Shown here one piece after another: positions 9,264 through 17,678 of a DNA stretch of 38,264 nt. The stretch comes from UBA4744 sp035282865 (GTDB taxonomy: Bacteria > Actinomycetota > Acidimicrobiia > Spongiisociales > UBA4744). Position 1 is the stretch's first letter, and each line of letters starts with the position of its first letter. The position numbers and the translations under genes were made by a program. The notes under the pieces are model-generated. The model worked only from the letters and a program-made list of their open reading frames with translations. It was not told where the DNA came from and searched no databases. The stretch lies in contig DATEVB010000058.1 in assembly GCA_035282865.1 (NCBI GenBank), forward strand, positions 1 to 38,264, written 5' to 3'.

Positions 9264-11033
9264 ATGAGCTGGGAGCAATGGTTCACCACCGCGGTGATCG
9301 TCGTAACGATCGCGGTGCTCATTCGCGACCTGTTGCCACCTTCGGTGGCTATGACGGGCGCCATGGTGGCCACGCTCACGGCCGGGATCATCACCCCGAC
9401 CGAGGCGCTGGCCGGGTTCAGTAACCCGGCGCCGGTGACGATCGCCGCGCTATACGTGCTCGCCAAAGCGGCCGACAAGACCGGCGCCCTGACGCCGGCC
9501 GTTGGGTCGTTGCTGGGCAACAATCATTCGCAGCGGATGACAACGGCCCGCCTGACCGTTCCCGCCACGTTCACCTCCGCCTTCCTCAACAACACCCCGA
9601 TCGTTGCCATGTTGATCCCGCAGGTGGAGATCTGGGCCGAAGCTCGCAATCGGTCTCCCTCGCACTACCTGCTGCCGCTGTCGTATGCCGCCGTCCTGGG
9701 CGGGGTCGTTACGTTGATGGGGACCGCCACCAATATCGTTGTCTCCGGCCTTCTGGAAGCAGCCGGTCAGCCACCTCTCGGGTTCTTCGAGATCACCAAG
9801 ATCGGCCTCCCGGTGGCAGTTGTCGGGGTGTCGATGATCATTGCCCTGGCGCCGGTCCTCATGCCCACCCGCCGTTCGGCCAGCCAGGCCAGCCGGGAGG
9901 AAATGCCCGAGTTCACCGTGGACATGGTCGTTGAGACGGGCGGCCCGCTCGATGGCGCCTCCGTCGACCAGGCTGGGCTCCGTAACCTGGCGGGTGTCTT
10001 CCTGGTCGAGATCGACCGGGGCGGCGAGACCATTGCGGCGGTAGGGCCCGATCACATCCTGCATGGTGCCGACCGGCTCAGATTCGCCGGCCGGGTCGAT
10101 AATGTTGTCGACCTGCTAACCCTCACGGGTGTGGCCCTGGCCGAACAGACCCACGTCGACCTGGTCGACACACCTCAGGCTGCTCACTTCCAGGCGGTGA
10201 TCGGGGCCGGCTCGTTCCTGTCCGGCCGGACTCTGAAGGAGATCGGGTTCCGCAGCCGGTACCAGGCGGCGGTGGTCGCCATCCACCGGGCAGGGCAGCG
10301 TGTGGAAGCCAAACTGGGCGACATCGAGCTCAGGGCCGGGGACACTCTGTTGGTCATCGCCGATCCCGGTTGGAAGGACCGTTGGAGCGATCGGCAGGAC
10401 TTCATCCTCATCGCCCCTCTGGCCGGCACCCCGCGCATGCGCTCCCGGCGGGCACTGGTGGTGGCGGCAGTTGCCGTCGGCATCGTCGCCACAGCCGCCA
10501 CGGGAGTCCTGCCGATGGTCACCGCCGCCCTGCTGGGAGGTGCGGCCCTCGTCGTGTTTGGCGTGGTCAGTCCACGAGAGGCCAAGGCCTCGGTGGATCT
10601 CGACGTGATCGTGACCATCGGATCGGCATTCGGCCTGGCGGCGGCCATGGAAGCATCCGGCCTGGCGGCCACGATCGCCGACGGACTGGTGAAAGGGCTG
10701 GGCACTCTGGGCCCGGCGGGTCTCCTGGCCGGTGTGGTCTTGACAACCGTGCTCCTCAAGGAGTTGATAACCAACAAAGCGGCGGTTCTGCTTGTCTTCC
10801 CCATCGCTATCGCAACCGCCGATTCAATCGGAATCAACCCCCGTGGGTTTGCCCTGGCTGTAGCGGTGGCGGCCGCTACTTCTTTTCTCACGCCCATCGG
10901 CTATCAGACCAACATGATGGTGTACGGGCCCGGTGGCTATCGCTTCACCGATTATCTCCGGTTGGGTATCCCGCTCACCGTGGCCGTGGTAGCGGTGATC
11001 CTGGTGGGTGTACCGATCATCTGGCCATTCTGA
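9264..11033 (+). CDS. SLC13-type anion transporter with two RCK_C (TrkA_C) domains
   Basis: A 589-residue inner-membrane carrier, most likely for sulfate or a similar divalent anion. The N-terminal third has about five membrane segments and the SLC13/DASS-type motif FLNNTPIVAMLIP, followed by GTATNIVVSG. Two cytosolic TrkA_C-like domains lie at roughly 215-300 and 300-385 (ends of the repeats: LRFAGRVD and DTLLVIAD). The C-terminal membrane half has LKELITNKAAVLLVFP and FLTPIGYQTN, the second copy of the NT motif. It starts 9 bases after the ATPS/APSK stop, with only a weak ribosome site, so it is probably coupled. Placement between sulfate activation and PAP removal points to sulfate as substrate; that is inference from context. 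Confidence 0.88.
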   Translation: MSWEQWFTTAVIVVTIAVLIRDLLPPSVAMTGAMVATLTAGIITPTEALAGFSNPAPVTIAALYVLAKAADKTGALTPAVGSLLGNNHSQRMTTARLTVPATFTSAFLNNTPIVAMLIPQVEIWAEARNRSPSHYLLPLSYAAVLGGVVTLMGTATNIVVSGLLEAAGQPPLGFFEITKIGLPVAVVGVSMIIALAPVLMPTRRSASQASREEMPEFTVDMVVETGGPLDGASVDQAGLRNLAGVFLVEIDRGGETIAAVGPDHILHGADRLRFAGRVDNVVDLLTLTGVALAEQTHVDLVDTPQAAHFQAVIGAGSFLSGRTLKEIGFRSRYQAAVVAIHRAGQRVEAKLGDIELRAGDTLLVIADPGWKDRWSDRQDFILIAPLAGTPRMRSRRALVVAAVAVGIVATAATGVLPMVTAALLGGAALVVFGVVSPREAKASVDLDVIVTIGSAFGLAAAMEASGLAATIADGLVKGLGTLGPAGLLAGVVLTTVLLKELITNKAAVLLVFPIAIATADSIGINPRGFALAVAVAAATSFLTPIGYQTNMMVYGPGGYRFTDYLRLGIPLTVAVVAVILVGVPIIWPF

Positions 11034-11042
11034 AGGAGCATC

Positions 11043-11852
11043 GTGAACGACACAGACATGACCAGGATCGAACAGGCGCTGCTGGCTGCCGGGGAGGTGG
11101 TGGCCGGCTTCACGCCGGGCGAGATCGAGTCGGTGCTGAAAGCCGGCGGCGATCCATTGACCGAGGCGGATCTCGCCGTCAACAGGGTGCTGGCAGACAT
11201 CTTGCCGCAACCGGGTGAGGGCTGGCTTTCGGAAGAAACGGCCGACGACGCCGCCCGGCTCGAGTGCAGCCGGGTATGGGTGGTCGACCCGATCGACGGT
11301 ACCCGGGAGTTCATTCAGGGTATCCCGGAATGGTGTATCTCGATTGGTCTGGTCGAAGGGGGACGTGCCGTGGCAGGAGGCATCCTCAATCCCGCCACCG
11401 ATGAGCTGATTCTTGGTGGCGAAGGACAGGGTGTCACCCTCAACGGGCAGCCGGTCTGCACGCGAGCGACTCCGGATATCCGGGGTGCTCTGGTGCTGGC
11501 CAGCCGCAGCGAGGTGAAGCGAGGCGAGTGGAACAAGTTCTTCGAGGAGCCGGTCTCGATTCGCAATGTCGGATCGGTTGCCTACAAGCTTGGGCTGGTT
11601 GCGGCCGGCCTGGCCGACGGCACGTGGACGCTGGTCCCCAAGCACGAGTGGGATGTTGCCGCCGGCGCCGCACTGGTGCTGGCCGGAGGTGGGGTCGTCA
11701 TGAACCCCGACGGCAGCCCGGCCGTCTTCAATCAAGCGAACCCGAAGCTGAGAGGTTTCATCGCCGTAGGATCGAACCTTGCGGTTCCAACCATGGACTT
11801 GATACGCAGGGTTGAGGGTTGTTCAATCGACGACGAGCAGACTGCGATCTGA
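11043..11852 (+). CDS. cysQ: 3'(2'),5'-bisphosphate nucleotidase, CysQ-like (inositol monophosphatase superfamily)
   Basis: A 269-residue metal-dependent phosphatase. The superfamily motifs are present: DPLTEADLAVN (37-47), SEE at 63-65, DPIDGTREF (82-90) with metal-binding aspartates, and HEWDVAAGAA with D204. Context favours action on PAP, the by-product of PAPS use, over inositol phosphate. GTG at 11043 is preceded by GAAGGAGCATC, a strong ribosome site, 9 bases after the transporter. The last 30 bases overlap the end of the convergent M24 peptidase gene. A histidinol-phosphatase or inositol phosphatase role cannot be excluded from motifs alone. Confidence 0.87.
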   Translation: MNDTDMTRIEQALLAAGEVVAGFTPGEIESVLKAGGDPLTEADLAVNRVLADILPQPGEGWLSEETADDAARLECSRVWVVDPIDGTREFIQGIPEWCISIGLVEGGRAVAGGILNPATDELILGGEGQGVTLNGQPVCTRATPDIRGALVLASRSEVKRGEWNKFFEEPVSIRNVGSVAYKLGLVAAGLADGTWTLVPKHEWDVAAGAALVLAGGGVVMNPDGSPAVFNQANPKLRGFIAVGSNLAVPTMDLIRRVEGCSIDDEQTAI

Positions 11853-12914
11853 ACGGTTGAGCCGCTCGACTCCTGTATCGGTGACGGCAACGATGTCCTC
11901 GATACGCATCCCGAAACGGCCGGGTAGGTAGATGCCGGGTTCGATCGAGAAGGTCATTCCCGATTCGAGCTGGAGATCGTTGCCTTCGACGAGATACGGG
12001 TGCTCGTGAGCCTCGAGACCGATGCCGTGCCCCGTGCGGTGGATGAAGTACTTCCCGTATCCGGCACCCTCGATGACCTTTCGGGCAGTCCGGTCGATGT
12101 CCTGGGCGGCGACCCCGGGACGGACCGCTTCGACGGCGGCCGCCTGGGCCTCTTCGAGAACGGTGAAGATGGCGCGGTACTCCGGAGCCGGCTCGCCCAC
12201 GTGGAAGGTCCTGGTGGTATCGGAGCAGTACCCATCCAGCTTGCCGCCAAAATCGACCACCACCGCGTCACCGTCCTCGATGACGCGCTCACTCGCCTCA
12301 TGGTGCGGTGAGGCACCGTTGGGACCCGAGGCGACGATGCTGAAGGTCGCCACCTGGTGGCCTTCCTCGACGGTCATGTCGGCCACCAACCGCGAGAGTT
12401 CCGCCTCGCTTCGTCCGGAGAAGCGCTGCTCTCTCAATCGGGCCGCCACCCGATCGGTCGCATGCGCCGCCCGCCGCAGGGCGTCGGCCTCCTCCGGGTC
12501 CTTCCGAATGCGCAATTGGCGCGTCAGCGGGGAGGCGATGCCGAACCGGGCCTCCGGGAGGAGCTGCTGGAGCGCCAAGACGAAGGTCGCCCAGGTCTGA
12601 TCGCCGGCCACAACGGAGCCGAGCCCGTCCAAGAGCCGGGCGGCGATGCCCACCGGATCCTCGGTCTCACCCCAGGGACGAAGCTCAAACCCGTCCGGCA
12701 GATAAGCCACTCTGGGCGCCTCCAGTTCCGGCACGAGCAACACGGGCGGGCCATCCTTCGTGACCACCAGCATCGTCAGGCGCTCGAGCGGCATCGCCTC
12801 GTAGCCGGTGAAATAGGGAAGATCGGCCCCGACCGAGGCAAGCAGAGCGTCGACCGAATGTGCATCCATCAGCCGGCGCAGCGCGTCCAACCGCGCAACG
12901 AAGTCGAAGGTCAC
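11823..12914 (-). CDS. M24 family metallopeptidase (Xaa-Pro aminopeptidase-like)
   Basis: A 363-residue peptidase with the two-domain creatinase/prolidase layout. The N-terminal domain (about 1-130) contains LLASVGADLPYFTGYEAMP. The pita-bread domain carries the five metal ligands: D in VVVDFGG, D in SDTTRTF, H in HRTGHGIGLEAHE, E in FSIEPGIYLP and E in GMRIEDIV. It would cleave X-Pro dipeptides or peptide N-termini in the cytosol. The start is GTG at 12914, overlapping the lipBA stop by four bases (GTGA), so it is the last gene of the lpdA operon. Its 3' end overlaps cysQ by 30 bases in antisense. Whether it is PepQ- or PepP-like is not clear. Confidence 0.92.
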   Translation of the reverse strand: MTFDFVARLDALRRLMDAHSVDALLASVGADLPYFTGYEAMPLERLTMLVVTKDGPPVLLVPELEAPRVAYLPDGFELRPWGETEDPVGIAARLLDGLGSVVAGDQTWATFVLALQQLLPEARFGIASPLTRQLRIRKDPEEADALRRAAHATDRVAARLREQRFSGRSEAELSRLVADMTVEEGHQVATFSIVASGPNGASPHHEASERVIEDGDAVVVDFGGKLDGYCSDTTRTFHVGEPAPEYRAIFTVLEEAQAAAVEAVRPGVAAQDIDRTARKVIEGAGYGKYFIHRTGHGIGLEAHEHPYLVEGNDLQLESGMTFSIEPGIYLPGRFGMRIEDIVAVTDTGVERLNRSDRSLLVVD

Positions 12915-14665
12915 CGGCGACCTATCTGCACGGGAACCGCCGCGCCGGATGCTTGCAGGGATTCGCGGGCGTGGTAGGAAGACCGCACCAGCGGCCCCGA
13001 CTCAACCTTCGAGATTCCAATACCTTCCCCGTACTGCCGGTACTGGTTGAACTCGTCCGGATGAACGTAGCGGTGCACCGGTCGATGGCGGGCGGTGGGG
13101 CGCAAGTACTGGCCGATCGTGACGATGTCAACGCCGACGGCGCGCAGATCGGCCAGCGCCCCGATGACTTCGTCTCGGGTCTCACCCATCCCGACGATCA
13201 ACCCCGACTTGACGGCCCGCGACGGGTTGATCCATTTGGCCCGGGCCAGCAACGCCAGCGACCGTCCGTAGTTGGCGGCAGTGCGAACATCCCGCTGCAA
13301 CCGGAGCACAGTCTCGGTGTTGTGGTTGAGCACCGACGGTTGCGCGCTCATCACGGTCTCGAGGGCCGACCGGTCGCCCTTGAAATCCGGAATGAGGACC
13401 TCAACATCGCAAGTGGGGACCCGCTTGCGAATCTCCCTGATCGTGGCGGCGAAGATGGCCGCGCCTCCATCGTCGAGGTCGTCGCGATTCACCGACGTGA
13501 CAACGGCATGGCGCAGTTTCATCTCTTCTACGGCGGCCGCGGCGCGGAACGGTTCGAAGACATCGACCTCGGTCGGCTTGCCGGTGGTGACATTGCAGAA
13601 GCTGCAGGCCCGGGTGCAACGGTCCCCCAGGATCATCAGCGTGGCGGTGCCCTGACTCCAGCACTCGTAGATGTTCGGACACCCTGCTTCCTCGCACACC
13701 GTGTGGAGCTCCATGCCCCGCATCAATTTCTTGAGGTCGGTGTATTCGGAACCCATGTGGGCTCGGACTCGCATCCATTCGGGCCGTTCCGGTTCGCCCG
13801 GCAGCAAACCCCGGTCGGTCGATGGCGGCTGGCCCGGCGTTGGCGCAAAGGTGCCTCCTTCCAGAAGGCGGTCGACCTCGAACCGGCGAGGAGGCCCCTG
13901 CCCGCGCACAAATGCACCGAGTTGGGTCTCCTGCGCCGGATACGCAAAGGTGGCTGCGAACCTCGGGACCAGCTCCTCGACGACCTCTTCGATCGTCACC
14001 GGGCGACCGAGCAGCTCGGTGATCGAGGTCACCCCCCGATCGGTGATCCCGCACGGATTGATGTGGGTGAAGTACGACAGATCCGGGTTCACATTCAGCG
14101 CAAAACCGTGCATGGTGACACCACGGGCCACCCGCACACCTATGGCTGCTACTTTGCCCGCTTCCGTCCACACTCCCGGGTAGCCCGCCTCCGTCCACGC
14201 TTCCACGCCGAACGCCGCCAGCGTTTCGACCAGCACTCGCTCCAACTGGTTCACATACAGCCTGATGCGCTTGGAGTTCTGCAACGCCAGGACGGGGTAC
14301 CCGACCAGTTGGCCCGGCCCGTGGTAGGTGATGTCACCGCCGCGGTCCACGAAGAACAGCTCCGCGGCCATTTCTGCCAGCCGCTGGTCGGACACCAGCA
14401 TGTTGGACCGGTCGCCGTTCCTGCCCACGGTATACGCGTGTGGATGCTCGAGCAGCAGGAGATAGTCATCCTGTGACCTGCCTTCGACGCGACCTTCCCA
14501 AAAGGCCCGCTGCAGGTCCCATGCTTCCCCGTAGGGGACACGCCCCAGCCACCGGGTTCGCAGGAGCGTCTTCACCGTGGTGTCGGACCTCGAGCCGCCG
14601 GCTTCGAGCAACGCACCGGCCGGGCCCTCAGGGGCGCCATCCGCGGCTCGCAGCTCTCTGCTCAC
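12911..14665 (-). CDS. lipBA: LipB-LipA fusion: octanoyltransferase and lipoyl synthase in one chain
   Basis: One uninterrupted 584-codon frame holds both steps of de novo lipoylation. Residues about 35-250 are LipB: GGDITYHGPGQLVGYP, lysine 171 in GKVAAIGV and catalytic cysteine 205 in NPCGITDRGVTS. A proline-rich linker (about 252-295) joins it to LipA: auxiliary-cluster cysteines 324, 329 and 335 (C-x4-C-x5-C), radical SAM cysteines 350, 354 and 357 (CTRACSFC), and the C-terminal RSSY. LipB moves octanoate from ACP to a lipoyl domain; LipA inserts two sulfurs. I chose GTG at 14665, which overlaps the E2 stop by four bases; a GTG at 14689 would add eight residues. Location directly after E2 fits its substrate. 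Confidence 0.93.
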   Translation of the reverse strand: MSRELRAADGAPEGPAGALLEAGGSRSDTTVKTLLRTRWLGRVPYGEAWDLQRAFWEGRVEGRSQDDYLLLLEHPHAYTVGRNGDRSNMLVSDQRLAEMAAELFFVDRGGDITYHGPGQLVGYPVLALQNSKRIRLYVNQLERVLVETLAAFGVEAWTEAGYPGVWTEAGKVAAIGVRVARGVTMHGFALNVNPDLSYFTHINPCGITDRGVTSITELLGRPVTIEEVVEELVPRFAATFAYPAQETQLGAFVRGQGPPRRFEVDRLLEGGTFAPTPGQPPSTDRGLLPGEPERPEWMRVRAHMGSEYTDLKKLMRGMELHTVCEEAGCPNIYECWSQGTATLMILGDRCTRACSFCNVTTGKPTEVDVFEPFRAAAAVEEMKLRHAVVTSVNRDDLDDGGAAIFAATIREIRKRVPTCDVEVLIPDFKGDRSALETVMSAQPSVLNHNTETVLRLQRDVRTAANYGRSLALLARAKWINPSRAVKSGLIVGMGETRDEVIGALADLRAVGVDIVTIGQYLRPTARHRPVHRYVHPDEFNQYRQYGEGIGISKVESGPLVRSSYHARESLQASGAAVPVQIGRR

Positions 14666-16050
14666 GACAGTTCCTGCTCCCAATCCCACGTTTCGAGGTT
14701 CTCTTTGATCTTGCGCAGCAGCAACACCGCCGTCGAACCGTCGAAGGCTCGGTGATCCCAGGTCAACCCCAGATAGCCGATATGCCGGATGGCGATCATG
14801 TCCTGGCCTTCTTCATTGGTGATCACCGTCGGACGCTTGGCAACGGTGTCGGTGGACAGGATTCCCGTATTGGGCACATTGATGATCGGGGCCGACATGA
14901 AGGACCCGAAGGGTCCCGGGTTGGTGATCGTGAAGGTACTGGCTGCCACGTCATCGGGTTCCAGCTTCCCGGCCCGCGCCTTGTCGGCCAGGGCCCGGAT
15001 CTGACGGGCCAGGCCGATCATGCGGAGTCCGTCGGCGTCGTGGATCGTGGCGACGATGAGGCCCCCCTGGTCGAGATCGATGGCCACCCCGAGGTTGATC
15101 TTCGTGTGGAAGACGGCTTTCTTTTCCTCGAGGTAATACGAGCTGTTGACAACCGGGAACGCCTGCAAAGCGTCGATGGTTGCTCGGGCGATGAACGGCA
15201 GGTAGGTGAGCGGGAAGCCCTCCCGTAGCTTGAAGGCGGCCCGGTGGGCGTGGCGGACTCTCTCCACCCGCTCGTAGTCGACCTCGACGGAGGTCCACAC
15301 GTGAGCGGCCGTTTGTTTGGCGAGGATCATGTTGGTGCCGATCCGGGTCCGGATGCGGTCCAGATCGCGCACGTCGTCTCCCTCCAACAGCGGGAACGGC
15401 ACACCCTCTGCGGCCGGGGAGGCTGGAGCGGAGGCGATCGAAGAGGCGACCGGGGCGGGGACGGCAGCATCCCCCGGGGCGGCCGCCGCACCGACATCGA
15501 TGAACTGAAGCACATCCTTCCGGGTGATCCTCCCCCCACGACCGGTGCCCTCTATCTTGCTGAGATCGAGGGCGTGCTCTTTGGCCAGCTTACGAACTAC
15601 GGGCGAGAGGAAGCTCGCTACTTCCCCGCCCTCCTCACCATCCTGGGGAGCCACGCCGGCACCTGTCGGAGCTGGGGCCACCGGGACCGCTTCCACCGCA
15701 ACCGGTTCGGGCGCGGGAACGGGAGGCGGTGGAGAGGCCGGTTCGGGCTCCGGTGCGGGGACAGGTTCGGCTACCAACGGAGTGGCTGCACCCCCAGCAG
15801 CCGGCACCTCCCCTACCTCGCCGATGACAACCAGCGGTGTGCCGACGGCGACGGTGACGCCTTCCTCCACCAGGATCTCGAGCACCGTGCCGCTCACCGG
15901 GGAAGGAACCTCGGTGTCCACCTTGTCGGTGGAAACCTCGAACAGGACCTCGTCGGCGGCAATGGACTCTCCCGGTTTTTTCGCCCAGCTGAGAATGGTT
16001 CCCTCGGTGACCGTTTCGCCCAACTGCGGCATGCTGACCGTCGTGGCCAT
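14662..16050 (-). CDS. 2-oxoacid dehydrogenase E2, dihydrolipoyl acyltransferase
   Basis: A 462-residue core subunit of a 2-oxoacid dehydrogenase complex. Residues 1-80 are a single lipoyl domain with the lipoylation site K43 in STDKVDTEVPS. A Pro/Ala/Glu-rich linker (about 82-140) follows, then the peripheral subunit-binding domain (about 147-184, SPVVRKLAKEHALDLSKI). From about 220 is the CAT-like acyltransferase domain ending with catalytic H433 in DHRAFDG. It cannot be told from motifs whether the acyl group is acetyl, succinyl or branched-chain; the order with lipB and lipA recalls dlaT (sucB) of mycobacteria. ATG at 16050 follows AAGGGAGACAGC. E1 genes are not in this window. It sits between lpdA and lipBA. 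Confidence 0.93.
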   Translation of the reverse strand: MATTVSMPQLGETVTEGTILSWAKKPGESIAADEVLFEVSTDKVDTEVPSPVSGTVLEILVEEGVTVAVGTPLVVIGEVGEVPAAGGAATPLVAEPVPAPEPEPASPPPPVPAPEPVAVEAVPVAPAPTGAGVAPQDGEEGGEVASFLSPVVRKLAKEHALDLSKIEGTGRGGRITRKDVLQFIDVGAAAAPGDAAVPAPVASSIASAPASPAAEGVPFPLLEGDDVRDLDRIRTRIGTNMILAKQTAAHVWTSVEVDYERVERVRHAHRAAFKLREGFPLTYLPFIARATIDALQAFPVVNSSYYLEEKKAVFHTKINLGVAIDLDQGGLIVATIHDADGLRMIGLARQIRALADKARAGKLEPDDVAASTFTITNPGPFGSFMSAPIINVPNTGILSTDTVAKRPTVITNEEGQDMIAIRHIGYLGLTWDHRAFDGSTAVLLLRKIKENLETWDWEQELS

Positions 16051-16089
16051 GCTGTCTCCCTTATGCGTTGTGATCGTTTGTCGATGAGC

Positions 16090-17463
16090 TCAATGCAGGC
16101 TCCGGCCGGCCGCGGTGAGCAGAGTCTCGCCGACCGCCTCCGACAGGGTCGGGTGGGCATGGATAAAGGCTGCCGCTTCCTCGGGAAGCGCTTCCCAACC
16201 AACCGCGTACATCAGTTCGTGGATCATCTCGCCTGCCTGGGGGCCTACCACCGAAGCCCCGAGAATCGGACCGTCCTTTTGGGCGACCACTTTGACCATG
16301 CCCCGGTTCTGACCGATGATCCTGGCACGACCTACCCCGGTGAAAGCGTGCGAAGTCGTCTCGACTTCGAAACCCATCTCCCGGGCTCGCGCCTCGGTGT
16401 AGCCCACTTCTGCCATCTCCGGATGGGTGTAGACGACCAGCGGGACTGCCCGGTAATCGACCGGGGCGGGGGTTCCCGTAGCGATGAACGTGACCGCGGC
16501 GATCGCCTCGGCAAAGGCGGCGTGAGCCAGCTGGGGAGTGCCGGCTACCACATCACCAACGGCGAAGACACCCGGTTCGGCTGTCATCATCGTCGCCGGA
16601 TCGACCTCGACGAACCCGCCGTCGACGACTGCTCCGGTGGTCTCGAGACCAATCCCCTCTGTCTGCGGTGCCCGACCGATTGACACCAGGACCACGTCGA
16701 CCTCAACGGATGCATCACCGTACGGGACGACCACCGAAGCGTCCCCTACCTCGGCTGCGCCGACCGTTACGCCCGTCTTGATCGTCACGCCGCGGCGTGC
16801 GAGTTGTTTGTTCAGTTCCCGGGCCGCATCGGCATCGGCGCCCGGCACAATCTGATCCATCAGTTCGAAGAGGTGAACTTCGCTACCGAGATCCACCAAC
16901 AAGCTGGCGAACTCGCACCCGATAGCTCCGGCCCCGATGATCGCTACGCGCTCGGGCTGTTGCGCCCAATCGAGCGCATGGTCCGAGCTGGCAATGCGCA
17001 CCCCATCCAGGGGATACCCGGGGATAGTGCGCGGAGCCGAGCCGGTAGCAACAATGATGTTGCGGCCCTCGACGACCTGCTCGCCTTCGCTTCCGCTGAC
17101 GACTACCTTCCCGGGTCCGGCCAGCCGCCCAAAGCCCGACAGGACGTCGACCTTGCGCGCCTTGAGCAAAGCGGTGAGACCCCGGACCAACCCTTGGACA
17201 ACCTCGTCCTTCTTGGCTAGTGCCGTGCTCCACTCGAGGACCGGCTCACTCGCCTTCACACCAAACGTTCCGGCGTCGCGGACCGTCGTGAACACCTCGG
17301 CCGTATGCAACCAGTGCTTGGCGGGGATGCAGCCGCGCAGCAAGCAGGTACCACCAACGGTGGGATCCTTCTCGACGAGAGCCACCGACAGTCCGAAATT
17401 GTGGGCATACAGACCGGCGGCATACCCGCCCGGTCCTCCACCGATGATAACGACGTCGTGCAA
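16090..17463 (-). CDS. lpdA: Dihydrolipoyl dehydrogenase (E3)
   Basis: A 457-residue FAD enzyme that reoxidises the dihydrolipoyl arm of E2 with NAD+. It has the FAD motif IIGGGPGGYAAG at the N-terminus, the redox disulfide C40/C45 in GGTCLLRGCIPAK, the NAD-binding IIGAGAIGCEFA, and the C-terminal H437-x4-E442 dyad in HAHPTLSE. The start appears to be TTG at 17463: GGAGGACACA stands just before it and the next residues (HDVVIIGGG) match the family N-terminus; no ATG or GTG fits. It heads the E3-E2-lipBA-M24 operon, with E2 starting 39 bases downstream. A TAGTCT at 17493-17488 may be its -10. Confidence 0.95.
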   Translation of the reverse strand: MHDVVIIGGGPGGYAAGLYAHNFGLSVALVEKDPTVGGTCLLRGCIPAKHWLHTAEVFTTVRDAGTFGVKASEPVLEWSTALAKKDEVVQGLVRGLTALLKARKVDVLSGFGRLAGPGKVVVSGSEGEQVVEGRNIIVATGSAPRTIPGYPLDGVRIASSDHALDWAQQPERVAIIGAGAIGCEFASLLVDLGSEVHLFELMDQIVPGADADAARELNKQLARRGVTIKTGVTVGAAEVGDASVVVPYGDASVEVDVVLVSIGRAPQTEGIGLETTGAVVDGGFVEVDPATMMTAEPGVFAVGDVVAGTPQLAHAAFAEAIAAVTFIATGTPAPVDYRAVPLVVYTHPEMAEVGYTEARAREMGFEVETTSHAFTGVGRARIIGQNRGMVKVVAQKDGPILGASVVGPQAGEMIHELMYAVGWEALPEEAAAFIHAHPTLSEAVGETLLTAAGRSLH

Positions 17464-17573
17464 TGTGTCCTCCGTGTGAGAAACCTGAGACTAGTTGAGC
17501 GCCGGACATTGTTCTGGGTCGCGGCCGCCCTTCGAGGGTGCGACGAGACGGAGGCGGAATCGTGCTACCAAGG

Positions 17574-17579
17574 TACGCT
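17574..17579 (+). promoter_or_regulatory. Candidate -10 (TACGCT) for a leaderless 30-codon gene
   Basis: TACGCT is followed by exactly six bases and then GTG at 17586. Transcription from this box would begin at or next to the start codon. No convincing -35 lies upstream. Confidence 0.45.
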
Positions 17580-17585
17580 GGCCTC

Positions 17586-17678
17586 GTGAAGACCCGCTCT
17601 CTGCTGCTCATGTCCCTCGTTGCCGCCCTCGTGATTCTGGGGGCTTCGGCAGTGTGGTTGCTCATGGCGGCTACCTAG
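17586..17678 (+). CDS. Small single-pass membrane peptide, 30 residues
   Basis: A GTG-to-TAG frame encodes VKTRSLLLMSLVAALVILGA followed by SAVWLLMAAT. After two basic residues it is one continuous hydrophobic helix, the layout of a membrane-inserted small protein. No ribosome site precedes it, but a TACGCT box lies six bases ahead, fitting leaderless translation. It is divergent from lpdA and precedes a 308-base stretch with no convincing gene. I do not know a family. At this length chance is possible; the promoter position and hydrophobic composition are the support. Confidence 0.45.
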   Translation: MKTRSLLLMSLVAALVILGASAVWLLMAAT

